From NCBI GenBank assembly GCA_027028245.1, contig JALVJO010000196.1, forward strand, positions 1 to 48,395: 48,395 bases of DNA. Direction: 5' to 3'. This DNA is from Deltaproteobacteria bacterium (GTDB taxonomy: Bacteria > Desulfobacterota > Dissulfuribacteria > Dissulfuribacterales > QOAL01). Made by a program: the position numbers and the translations under genes. Below the pieces are notes generated by a model. It ran no database searches and had not been told where the DNA came from. It saw nothing but the letters and a program-made list of their open reading frames with translations. Of the stretch, positions 14,864-22,450 are shown in pieces. Positions within the stretch are counted from its first letter, which is position 1; each line of letters starts with the position of its first letter.

Positions 14864-15570
14864 ACACCTTTGCCCTCGGGATAAAACGCATAGCCCGTAC
14901 CGTAGATGGTCCGAATCAGGTGCGGAGGCCTGTCGCCGAGCTTGTTGCGCAGGTGGCTGATGTGAACATCTATGATGTTGGTGCCCCCGTCATGATCGTA
15001 GCCCAGCACCCGGTTTAAGATTGTTTCCCGCGTAAAAACCATCCGTGGATGGCGCATGAAAAGTTCCAGCAGGGAAAATTCCGTGGGCGTCAGATTTATC
15101 ATTTTGCCGTTTCTGGTCACCTGCCTGGTTTCCAGATCAAGCACCAAGCCCCCGGCCTGAAGCCTTTTGTCCTTGCGCATCTTTCCGCTGCGGCGAAGCA
15201 AGGCGCGTATGCGTGCCAGAAGTTCATCGAAACTGAAGGGCTTGGTCAGGTAATCGTCCGCCCCGCTGTCCAGGCCTTTTACACGGTCTGAAATTTCCCT
15301 TTTTACCGTTAGCATCAGGACAGGGATATCCGGGCCCCGGCTGCGGATCTTCCTGCAGACCTCAAAACCATCAATGTCAGGAAGCATGACATCTAGTATT
15401 ACCAGGTCAAAGACGCCATCCTGCAAGGCCTCAAGCCCTGCCCTGCCGGCATTTCTGGAAGTCACCTTATAGCCTTCATATTTGAGGCCGGTGCTCAGGA
15501 ATTCGGTAATTACCGGATCATCTTCAATAACTAATATTTTTATTTCATCACCGTTTTTATCCATGTCCAT
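14860..15570 (-). CDS. OmpR/PmrA-type response regulator
   Basis: The 236-residue protein has a receiver domain (acidic pair E16-D17-D18, phospho-acceptor D60 in LVILDVMLPDIDG, Lys in YLTKPF) and a C-terminal winged-helix (FSLLELFMRHP, NIIDVHISHLRNKL, IRTIYGTGYAF). This is the standard OmpR/PhoB layout. Two ATG codons (15570 and 15564) can serve as start; neither has a strong ribosome-binding site. It is coupled to the kinase gene. The CTTAAT-N5-CTTAAT box downstream of the kinase gene is the natural candidate target. Confidence 0.94.
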   Translation of the reverse strand: MDMDKNGDEIKILVIEDDPVITEFLSTGLKYEGYKVTSRNAGRAGLEALQDGVFDLVILDVMLPDIDGFEVCRKIRSRGPDIPVLMLTVKREISDRVKGLDSGADDYLTKPFSFDELLARIRALLRRSGKMRKDKRLQAGGLVLDLETRQVTRNGKMINLTPTEFSLLELFMRHPRMVFTRETILNRVLGYDHDGGTNIIDVHISHLRNKLGDRPPHLIRTIYGTGYAFYPEGKGV

Positions 15571-15807
15571 ATATCAATGATGGCACTTTTATGGTGCAGG
15601 ATCAAGTTTCTGAAAACCCCTGAAGCATGTGTCAGGCAGGGCTGGAGACCTTGAACGAAAAATAGTGTTTATGGCATTATCAATCCTTGATATAATTATT
15701 TTACTCAACTTTCGGAGTAAATCTTGCGTAGGTTTTTAAGGTCAATATATTGAAATAATTATATATTCTGCCGGAATTGTATAATTAATTTCAAAACATT
15801 AGATTAG
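15571..15807. other. AT-rich upstream region of the two-component operon
   Basis: This intergenic region is AT-rich, especially 15658-15800, and should contain the leftward promoter for the regulator/kinase pair. I find no pair of boxes good enough to name and no CTTAAT-type repeats, so there is no sign of autoregulation by that site. Confidence 0.4.
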
Positions 15808-15960
15808 CCATGGACACACATGGACTTACATGGACAAATACCTTTAGTCATGCCCGACTTGGCATGACTAAAACTCCAAGAAGGCAACTATCGCCTGGGG
15901 TATTTGGCGGCCCTTGTCAGGGCCGCCAAATTGTCTATGTGGGTCCTTGTGGGTCCTTGG
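15808..15960. repeat. Nested palindromic (multi-stem) element
   Basis: The outer arms 15808-15839 and about 15929-15960 are inverted repeats of each other with roughly 80% identity. Each is built from tandem GGACNNACA-like units. Inside are a 12-bp hairpin TTTAGTCATGCC/GGCATGACTAAA (15843-15854, 15861-15872), a small AGGC/GCCT hairpin (15882-15896), and a perfect 13-bp stem ATTTGGCGGCCCT/AGGGCCGCCAAAT (15902-15914, 15919-15931) with a four-base loop. The whole would fold as a closed multi-branch structure. It could be a palindromic mobile repeat or a structured RNA; no protein is encoded. Confidence 0.6.
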
Positions 15961-16139
15961 CTGAAAAAGTCTTTGATGTTGGATGCATTATTTGTCTTTA
16001 CTTTCACCAGGTTATTTTAAGTCAGAAACTTGAGTTATTTACTATATAAATTAGGGTATTATCCAGACTGGAGGTACTCTCTGCAACTTTCCGGATTTGC
16101 CGGCAGTATCTCTTTTTAGGAATACGGAGAACTATTCAT

Positions 16140-16268
16140 ATGTTCAAAAAGATACTCGTTTTCATCCTTTTAGCTTTGATGATTTCACTTTCTGCCTGCA
16201 ACACCATAAGGGGAGTGGGCAAAGACATTCAAAAAGGCGGGGAAATCATCGAAAAAGCAGCCCAGTAA
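16140..16268 (+). CDS. Entericidin-like mini-lipoprotein
   Basis: This is a 42-residue lipoprotein: MFKKILVFILLALMISLSAC followed by NTIRGVGKDIQKGGEIIEKA and AQ. Lys-rich N-terminus, hydrophobic core and lipobox (LSAC, Cys20) are followed by the CNTxxGxGKDIQxxGxxIExxA signature of the entericidin A/B (EcnA/EcnB) family. In enterobacteria these small outer-membrane lipoproteins form an antidote/toxin pair linked to stationary-phase lysis; here only one copy is visible. CGGAGA lies about 10 bases upstream of the ATG. It is easily missed because of its size. No partner gene adjoins. Confidence 0.85.
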   Translation: MFKKILVFILLALMISLSACNTIRGVGKDIQKGGEIIEKAAQ

Positions 16269-16392
16269 TAACTGCCTTTTGTCAGTGGCGCAGACCTGAC
16301 AGCCCAGGGGCCTGCCTTGATAAAAAAGAATCGTTGTGGTTACCGCTAGAGTGACCGCACAGCGGGTATCCCCGGGGTATCCCTCAAGGAGA

Positions 16393-16421
16393 AAGGGGTT
16401 AGGAAAATGACCTAACCCCTT
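16393..16421 (-). terminator. Probable terminator of tRNA-Arg
   Basis: An 11-bp perfect stem (AAGGGGTTAGG / CCTAACCCCTT) with a seven-base loop lies just past the 3' end of the tRNA in its direction of transcription. The following minus-strand sequence (TTTCTCCTT) is only moderately T-rich. Confidence 0.6.
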
Positions 16422-16429
16422 GAAATTAC

Positions 16430-16506
<77 letters not shown>

Positions 16507-16591
16507 GTGCGTGAAGATTCTTTATAATTTAGCCTCCATGATATTTCAAGCTCAACCTGGAATTTCACCGGCTTCAAGAACTGGTTGATAA

Positions 16592-17479
16592 TTGGAAAAC
16601 ACCCAAGATAAACATCCCATCCCGTGCGACAGCAGGGAAACGGTCTTATTGTGGTCGCTGGTACTTTCCGCAGTGGGAATAGCCCATGTTGTCCGGCAGT
16701 CAGGAGAAGACTGGATCCTTCTCGTTCCTGAAAACCTCCATGACGAGGCCGTCAGGCAGATAGAGCTGTTCCAACTGGAGAACAAAAACAGGGAAGATAA
16801 AATACAAGCTCCCAAGTCCAGACCCCTAAGGTATACCAGGACGGCAATCTGGACTGTTCTTCTTGTCTCTGCCGTAATGTCCACAACATTCAGATATGAA
16901 ATAAGACAGGAAGTCCTTGAAATCGGCACTGCCTATTCCGATGCAATTTTGAGGGGTCAGTGGTGGAGAGTGATCACCGCCCTCTTTATTCATGAAGATC
17001 CTTCCCACTTTCTAAGCAACATGATGATAGGGGGTTTCATCATCTTTTGGCTCATTGAGGAAACGAGCCCTGGAACAGGCTGGTTCCTTACCCTTCTGAC
17101 AGGAGCTGCCGGCAATTATCTGAACGCCTTGGCTCATGGCTATGACGGTCACCTTTCAATAGGGGCATCAACCGCGGTCTTCGGTGCATTGGGAACTCTT
17201 TTTGCCATAAGGGCAGTAAAGACGGGCAAAAAAGGCCTGTTAAAGGAAACGTTATGTGCTCTGGCCTCAGGTCTTGCTCTTCTTGCCATGCTGGGAGCAG
17301 GCGGCAAAAACGTGGATTTGGGGGCGCATCTGTTCGGTTACCTGTCAGGGCTTTTTTGTGGAGCAGTCAGCGAATTGATCTTCAGACAAAGGATGCAGTA
17401 TGCTGGAAGATTCCTGGGAGCAGCTGCCCTTTTGATTGTGGGGATTGCATGGATTTCAGCCATAAAACATATGCATTGA
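16592..17479 (+). CDS. Rhomboid-family intramembrane serine protease
   Basis: The 295-residue membrane protein has a soluble N-terminal part of about 80 residues and then six to seven hydrophobic segments. The catalytic dyad is visible: S193 in the GAST motif (SIGASTAVFGAL) and H246 in VDLGAHLFGYLSG. The conserved HxxxxHFLxN segment (FIHEDPSHFLSNMM, N143) forms part of the oxyanion environment. Such enzymes cleave transmembrane helices of other membrane proteins. The start is a TTG at 16592, because in-frame stops lie just upstream and no ATG or GTG fits before the conserved region. The ribosome-binding site is poor. It is a single gene, convergent with the chemotaxis operon. Confidence 0.9.
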   Translation: MENTQDKHPIPCDSRETVLLWSLVLSAVGIAHVVRQSGEDWILLVPENLHDEAVRQIELFQLENKNREDKIQAPKSRPLRYTRTAIWTVLLVSAVMSTTFRYEIRQEVLEIGTAYSDAILRGQWWRVITALFIHEDPSHFLSNMMIGGFIIFWLIEETSPGTGWFLTLLTGAAGNYLNALAHGYDGHLSIGASTAVFGALGTLFAIRAVKTGKKGLLKETLCALASGLALLAMLGAGGKNVDLGAHLFGYLSGLFCGAVSELIFRQRMQYAGRFLGAAALLIVGIAWISAIKHMH

Positions 17480-17537
17480 GGTTGATAGAATAAGCTTGCC
17501 GCCGCCTATTTTGGGATAATGAAACTCAATGAAAATG

Positions 17538-17573
17538 AAAAAGGGAGAGAAGGCTCTCTCCCTTTTTCCCATA
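17538..17573. terminator. Bidirectional intrinsic terminator
   Basis: Perfect 12-bp arms AAAAAGGGAGAG (17538-17549) and CTCTCCCTTTTT (17556-17567) have a six-base loop. A run of A on the left and T on the right allow termination from both sides. It lies between the convergent rhomboid and PhnD-like genes, ending both units. Confidence 0.88.
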
Positions 17574-17606
17574 GTTAACCGGCTTAGAAAGCAATAAAAG
17601 TAACTG

Positions 17607-18494
17607 CTACTTTTCTTTTTCCTTTACTATTCTTATGCATTCAGAAACAGGTGCATAATCCAGGGGTTCAGTCCAGCCTGCAATCTTGGCTGCCTTTGCA
17701 GCCGGCATATCCATGGACATTCCCGTAAGGGCACCCTTCACCTTGGCATTAAGGGCGGCATCTGCTGTAGATGCGGCAACAAAAGGCCATTCGGGATAAA
17801 GCCTGGTGGAATGGACAAAAGGAAAATCATCATCTACTTTGTCAATGATACGAAAATCGGACAGCTTGAGTTTCCCTTCTGCCTGCATGCGTTCCAGCGT
17901 GTCAGATCTGACTGTTCCTGCATCTGCCACTCCTCTGATGACTGCAAAGGCCACATTATCATGTTTTTTGCCTTCCAAGAGAGCGGAAACGTCTTTAAAG
18001 GGGTTGATGCCCTTTTCAATCATATGCCTGAATGCCATTTGGCCTCCGCCAAAGGAGGTCTTTTTTACACACATGAATTTCTTCCCCTTTATGTCAGAAA
18101 GGGTCTTTATAGGGCTGTCTGCCTTAACGAGGATCACCCCGCCAAACTGGTTCAGGGCCTTCCCCTGCCTCAGGTTCAAAAGACTCGCAAGTGCTGAGAG
18201 GCTGTATTTGTCCTTGAGCGTTACAAAAAAACCAGGATTTGTTATTAAATAGTCTATCTTTTTGTTCTTGAGTGCTGGCTCTATGGCATCAAATGAAAGG
18301 GGCACAAGTTTGAACTCTGTCCCGGTTGCCTTGGTGAGATACTGGGCCAGCGGCCCCCATTTCTTGATTGCAACGGCATTACCCCTCTTGGCAAGCACGC
18401 CGAGGTTTGCAGCGCCTGCAGTTGATATCCAGAAAAAAACAGACAGACACAAAAAGATGGTTAGATAAACTCCCTTCATTCTTGAAAAATTCAT
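17607..18494 (-). CDS. PhnD/SsuA-type periplasmic binding protein in the chemotaxis operon
   Basis: This is a secreted substrate-binding protein of 295 residues with a signal peptide (about residues 6-28, ending STAGAAN). It has the PhnD/phosphonate-binding family pattern: [20 protein letters not shown] at the mature N-terminus, [34 protein letters not shown] and [20 protein letters not shown]. No ABC permease or ATPase gene is adjacent. Its start overlaps the MCP stop by four bases (ATGA), with AAGGAGG five bases before the ATG. Position at the end of the che operon suggests it delivers a ligand signal to the MCP. The ligand (phosphonate, phosphite or another oxyanion) cannot be read from sequence. 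Confidence 0.85.
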   Translation of the reverse strand: MNFSRMKGVYLTIFLCLSVFFWISTAGAANLGVLAKRGNAVAIKKWGPLAQYLTKATGTEFKLVPLSFDAIEPALKNKKIDYLITNPGFFVTLKDKYSLSALASLLNLRQGKALNQFGGVILVKADSPIKTLSDIKGKKFMCVKKTSFGGGQMAFRHMIEKGINPFKDVSALLEGKKHDNVAFAVIRGVADAGTVRSDTLERMQAEGKLKLSDFRIIDKVDDDFPFVHSTRLYPEWPFVAASTADAALNAKVKGALTGMSMDMPAAKAAKIAGWTEPLDYAPVSECIRIVKEKEK

Positions 18495-20791
18495 TCTTTC
18501 CTCCTTAATCTTTTTACAAGTGCTGACATCTCAAAAAACACTGGTGAGATCTCGTTATATAAAATCTCGAATCGTTTCTTGTCGTCATTGCCAGATTTCA
18601 TCATATTATTGACCTTTTCAGCAAGACGATGAAGCTCATGGTGCTTGGCAGCCAATTCCGATATGATACTGCTGTCATATTGATCTGATTCCCTGTGATT
18701 TTCGATCCAGCGGCCAAGATAACAGCGACGAGGATCAATTTCTATATCAGCATAGCTGTTTTGACACACTGCAGTCTGGAGCTTCTCGAGCCATGAAAAA
18801 TGTGAAAACAAGGCCCCTGTCAGCTGTACGTTGGAATTTGCCACGTCAAATACCCTTTCAAGGACATTGTCATCAACAACAAAATTGGATGTGGCCTCAC
18901 TTATAATAGTGGATATCAAACCAACTGTCTTGTCCACGTTTTCAACCCTTGTGGCGAGATTAGCTATTTCACTTGCCTGATCTGCAAGCCCATGGGCCCT
19001 TCCTTCAAGTTCCTTTACCTTTGATGCGCCTGCCGCCACGGCCTCGTTGATTTCAGCTACTGTTGCTGTCTGTTCTTCTGCAGCACTTGCTATGGTGGAT
19101 GCAAGATCATTTACATGAGAAACCGTAGCGGTAATGTCTTCAACAGAAGTTACTGCCTTGGCCGTACCGGTCTGTATGACATGGATCATCTTTGCAATTT
19201 CATCCGTGGCATTTGATGTCTGCTTGGCAAGCTCCTTTACCTCGTTTGCAACCACTGCAAAACCCTTCCCGGCATCACCGGCCCTGGCTGCTTCGATGGT
19301 GGCATTCAAGGCAAGGAGATTTGTCTGCTCTGCAATGGAATTTATCACTTCGATAATACCGCCTATCTTCTGCGAATTTTCTCCAAGTTCTTTAATGACT
19401 AAATTGGTATCCTGGCTCTTTTCCTGTGCCTCATTGGTAGCAGCAGCAGTTTCTGCAACATTGCCTGCTATCTCGTTGGCAGCCTCTCTGAGTTCCTCTG
19501 TGGACCTTGCCACACTTTCAAGAGCAGATGCAGCCTCTGAAGAGGCAGCGGCCACCCTTTCTGCCGCCTCATCTATTTCACTGGCCCCGGAATCGACCGT
19601 GACGGATGTTTCCGACAGTTCGGAAGAAGCAACCTTGAGAGATTCCCCCTGACTCTGAAACATGGTTATAAGCGAACCGTTTCTGAAGATAAAGTTGTTG
19701 GCTATGGCACAAAGCTGCTGCATCTGCCTGGCCCCCGAAGGTTTTATATCATGGGTAAGATCCCCGCTGGTGACCTGATCTATTAGTGCCATTACCTTTT
19801 GTATTGGTCTGTTTAGATTGACCCTCACCACTAGACAAATGAAAAATATTGCCAGCGCAGCAGTCAAGAGGGCAGTTCCAATTGATGCCAGCTGCGCCTT
19901 CTTGAGGTTTGTCTTTAATGCTGAGATATCGTTGAACCTGACATATACGCCAGTAGGCTTCCCCGCATAATCAGGCAATACTGCCGCGGAAATGAGAAAC
20001 ATGCCACCAGTTTTAACAGCAAAGCCTTTTTCAACGGCCTGATTCAAAAATGATTCATCCACTGCTGACGAAGGTACACCTGCAGGGGTCTGCGTCAGCA
20101 CCTTGAACCTTCCGAAATTTTTTCCTTCTGATGTCGCTGCAGTTGCCTTGACATTTGAAATGGCAAAGACCTGGTTCAACTCCCCTGTATTTTTTTCCAA
20201 TTGCATGGCGACCTTGGAAAGATCAGTTATTACTTCAACACTTCCCACCGGTCTGCTGCCCTCCCAAAAGACCGGAGCAACACCCCTGATGCCAAGACCA
20301 ACCCTGCCGGCCTCTATACCGTAAACAGGCTGTGCCTCGTGCAGGACCTTGACTACGGTCTTTCTGAAGCCGGAAATATCGTCTCCGTACTTCTCCGGCT
20401 TCCATACCCTGAGAAACGATTTCCCTGGAGGAAGATGAAAATGAACCTTTATTTGATCCTGCCTGGTTTTATTAAGGGTGTCAACCATGGGTTTTATAAG
20501 GCTGTAAAGCCGCTCCCTATCCTGCAGCCCCACACATTCCTTAACGCTTTCCATATTGGCTATCATAATGGCCAGTGACAAATTGGCCCTGGCCACTGAT
20601 GATGCCTGCTTGATGAGTGCATCCTTTTGTTCCAGATCCTTCTCAAGCACCTTTTTTTCCTGGATGTCTGCGGAATTTTTCGAGATAACAAGCTGTACAC
20701 CAGTCATAAACATGATTATAAATCCCACGGCTACGAGTATCCGAAATCCCAGTGTGGTGTTTGAAATAGCCTTTTTTAATTTTTTTAACAT
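18491..20791 (-). CDS. Methyl-accepting chemotaxis protein (dCache_3, HAMP, MA, CZB)
   Basis: This 766-residue transmembrane chemoreceptor has TM1 near residues 15-38. The periplasmic double-Cache domain carries the dCache_3 strings [20 protein letters not shown] and [21 protein letters not shown]2 is near 310-330, followed by HAMP. The cytoplasmic coiled coil has the conserved hairpin tip [20 protein letters not shown]-terminal CZB zinc-binding domain follows ([23 protein letters not shown] supply the His/Cys ligands). The second ATG (20791) is chosen because AAGGAG abuts the first one (20800) but lies nine bases from the second. CZB domains in other receptors sense zinc or hypochlorite-type oxidants. 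It is coupled to the PhnD-like gene. Confidence 0.92.
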   Translation of the reverse strand: MLKKLKKAISNTTLGFRILVAVGFIIMFMTGVQLVISKNSADIQEKKVLEKDLEQKDALIKQASSVARANLSLAIMIANMESVKECVGLQDRERLYSLIKPMVDTLNKTRQDQIKVHFHLPPGKSFLRVWKPEKYGDDISGFRKTVVKVLHEAQPVYGIEAGRVGLGIRGVAPVFWEGSRPVGSVEVITDLSKVAMQLEKNTGELNQVFAISNVKATAATSEGKNFGRFKVLTQTPAGVPSSAVDESFLNQAVEKGFAVKTGGMFLISAAVLPDYAGKPTGVYVRFNDISALKTNLKKAQLASIGTALLTAALAIFFICLVVRVNLNRPIQKVMALIDQVTSGDLTHDIKPSGARQMQQLCAIANNFIFRNGSLITMFQSQGESLKVASSELSETSVTVDSGASEIDEAAERVAAASSEAASALESVARSTEELREAANEIAGNVAETAAATNEAQEKSQDTNLVIKELGENSQKIGGIIEVINSIAEQTNLLALNATIEAARAGDAGKGFAVVANEVKELAKQTSNATDEIAKMIHVIQTGTAKAVTSVEDITATVSHVNDLASTIASAAEEQTATVAEINEAVAAGASKVKELEGRAHGLADQASEIANLATRVENVDKTVGLISTIISEATSNFVVDDNVLERVFDVANSNVQLTGALFSHFSWLEKLQTAVCQNSYADIEIDPRRCYLGRWIENHRESDQYDSSIISELAAKHHELHRLAEKVNNMMKSGNDDKKRFEILYNEISPVFFEMSALVKRLRRKE

Positions 20792-20836
20792 GAGAAACAT
20801 CTCCTTAAGAGATTTAGAAAGATTTTACCTTCTTTT

Positions 20837-21883
20837 TTATCTATCGGAAAAAATGCCTTTTTCTTGACTGGTTCCCCAGCCCGCCAAGGCCTTTATGTCA
20901 GGATCTTTTGCAGGCCATATCTTTTTCAGGGCCTCGAGGTGTTCCAGGGCCTTGCGCGGGCAAGGTCCCTTGGGATAGGAGACCTCTATGAGGAAGATGT
21001 GATCTCCCCGGAGTCCCCTTTCGTCTATCCAGCCGCAGCCGTTTAACACGAGCCTGCCGCCACGTACCGCTTCAGGATGAATGAAAACCTCTTTCCTGCC
21101 GTCAATGGTTCGGCATTCCACATAGCCTCCCCCGAGATATGTCCAGCAGTCTATCTCAAGAGGCGATACTATATCCCTACCCCTTATTTCCATATTTTCA
21201 GGAAGGGCCGCCTCGACTTCCACGTAAAGACTGGTTCGGCATTTTTGGCCAGGGTCCCAGGGCCCCTGGCCCTTGAGTTCCAAAACGGTCCCGCTCCGCG
21301 TTCCCCTGGGAATCCTGAATTTAACCTTTCGGCACCTGACAACCTTTCCGCTGCCCCTGCACATGCTGCAGTCTCGGGTTTCCATGGCCCCGGTGCCGCT
21401 GCACCTGGAGCAGACAACCTTGAGGTCTTCCCCGGACCACTCGATCAGCTTGAACCCTGCACCAGAACAATGGGGACAGGGTCTTGCGAAGCTGGATACG
21501 GTTGCGCCAAGGCCCCTGCATCGGGGGCAGAATTCCTCGCGATCTGAAATTTCCACCTGGGTTTCAGCCCCATGGAGGCATTTAAGGGCATCGACCCTTT
21601 TAAACAAGAATGCACCATCCCTGAAATGCCCTTCTGACAGCGAACCAGATGCCTTTAAAATCTCCCTGGATTCCACCTTGCAGGCAGTGCCGAAAGGATC
21701 CGGTATGTTACTTGTGAGCAGGGCATAGGCATCCTTTATTTCAAGAAACCTCTTTATGTTTTCCATGTTCCTGCCGCAGACATCCGGGTGATACCGCCTT
21801 ACCAGTCTGCGGTAGGCCCTCTTTATCTCTGAAAGATCTGCCTGCCTGGAAATTCCCAGCAGGCGGTACGGATCTTTTTCCAC
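20837..21883 (-). CDS. DnaJ-like protein lacking the G/F linker
   Basis: The 348-residue protein has an N-terminal J domain with HPD at 32-34 (RRYHPDV) and a cysteine-rich zinc region of four CxxCxGxG repeats (CPRCRGLG, CPHCSGAG, CSRCSGTG, CSMCRGSG). A DnaJ-type C-terminal beta domain follows (VKFRIPRGTRSGTVLELKGQ). The Gly/Phe-rich linker that normally follows the J domain is absent, replaced by about 60 unrelated residues, so it is not the housekeeping DnaJ. It should stimulate DnaK ATPase through HPD. It is embedded between cheW and the MCP gene with a 20-base gap upstream and about 45 bases downstream. A role in assembling chemosensory components is inference from position only. Confidence 0.82.
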   Translation of the reverse strand: MEKDPYRLLGISRQADLSEIKRAYRRLVRRYHPDVCGRNMENIKRFLEIKDAYALLTSNIPDPFGTACKVESREILKASGSLSEGHFRDGAFLFKRVDALKCLHGAETQVEISDREEFCPRCRGLGATVSSFARPCPHCSGAGFKLIEWSGEDLKVVCSRCSGTGAMETRDCSMCRGSGKVVRCRKVKFRIPRGTRSGTVLELKGQGPWDPGQKCRTSLYVEVEAALPENMEIRGRDIVSPLEIDCWTYLGGGYVECRTIDGRKEVFIHPEAVRGGRLVLNGCGWIDERGLRGDHIFLIEVSYPKGPCPRKALEHLEALKKIWPAKDPDIKALAGWGTSQEKGIFSDR

Positions 21884-21903
21884 AGCAGAATAAAAACTAC
21901 CGG

Positions 21904-22425
21904 TTAAGAGCTCGGCCTTTTCCTGTCATCCAGTTCCTCAAGGGCGTTGCTGTCAAGGATGATCAACAGCTGGTCATCCAGCTTGCACACCTGGCTGACA
22001 TACTTGGTTTCAATTCCATGGATCATGTCCGGGACAGACTCTATCTTTTCCAGGGGGATCGACATGACATCTCCTATCCTTTCAACCAGCAGGCTGACAG
22101 GCTCTTCCCTGTTGCCCATTATCACGTTGTTGAGGCTGTCGGTCCCATGGTCGTCTCCACTGGAGTTGAGTCCTATCCTTGTAGCCAGATCAATGGCAGT
22201 CAGTATCTGGCCCCTGAGATTGATGACCCCTGAGACATATCCAGGGGCCAGGGGTACAGGTGTTATGTCCAGGGCCTTGTTTATTTCAATTACCTCGTCT
22301 ATGGGAAGGCCGAAAAAATGTTTTCCGAAATAAAAGGTAACGAACTGACTTGTTTCAACAGCCCTTATGTCGGCAACGTTGTTTCCCTTTTCCAAGGCTG
22401 GAAGATTCTGGCCTGTTTCACTCAT
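21904..22425 (-). CDS. cheW: Chemotaxis coupling protein CheW
   Basis: This is a 173-residue adaptor linking CheA to receptors. The two-subdomain beta-barrel pattern is visible: QFVTFYFGKHFFGLPIDEVI, PGYVSGVINLRGQILTAIDL and VSLLVERIGDVMSIP. A 30-residue N-terminal extension precedes the domain. It starts 25 bases after cheA. Together with the CheW-like modules at the CheA C-terminus it forms the baseplate of the array. Confidence 0.92.
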   Translation of the reverse strand: MSETGQNLPALEKGNNVADIRAVETSQFVTFYFGKHFFGLPIDEVIEINKALDITPVPLAPGYVSGVINLRGQILTAIDLATRIGLNSSGDDHGTDSLNNVIMGNREEPVSLLVERIGDVMSIPLEKIESVPDMIHGIETKYVSQVCKLDDQLLIILDSNALEELDDRKRPSS

Positions 22426-22450
22426 TTTTCTGCTTCTCCTGTCTTAAAAT

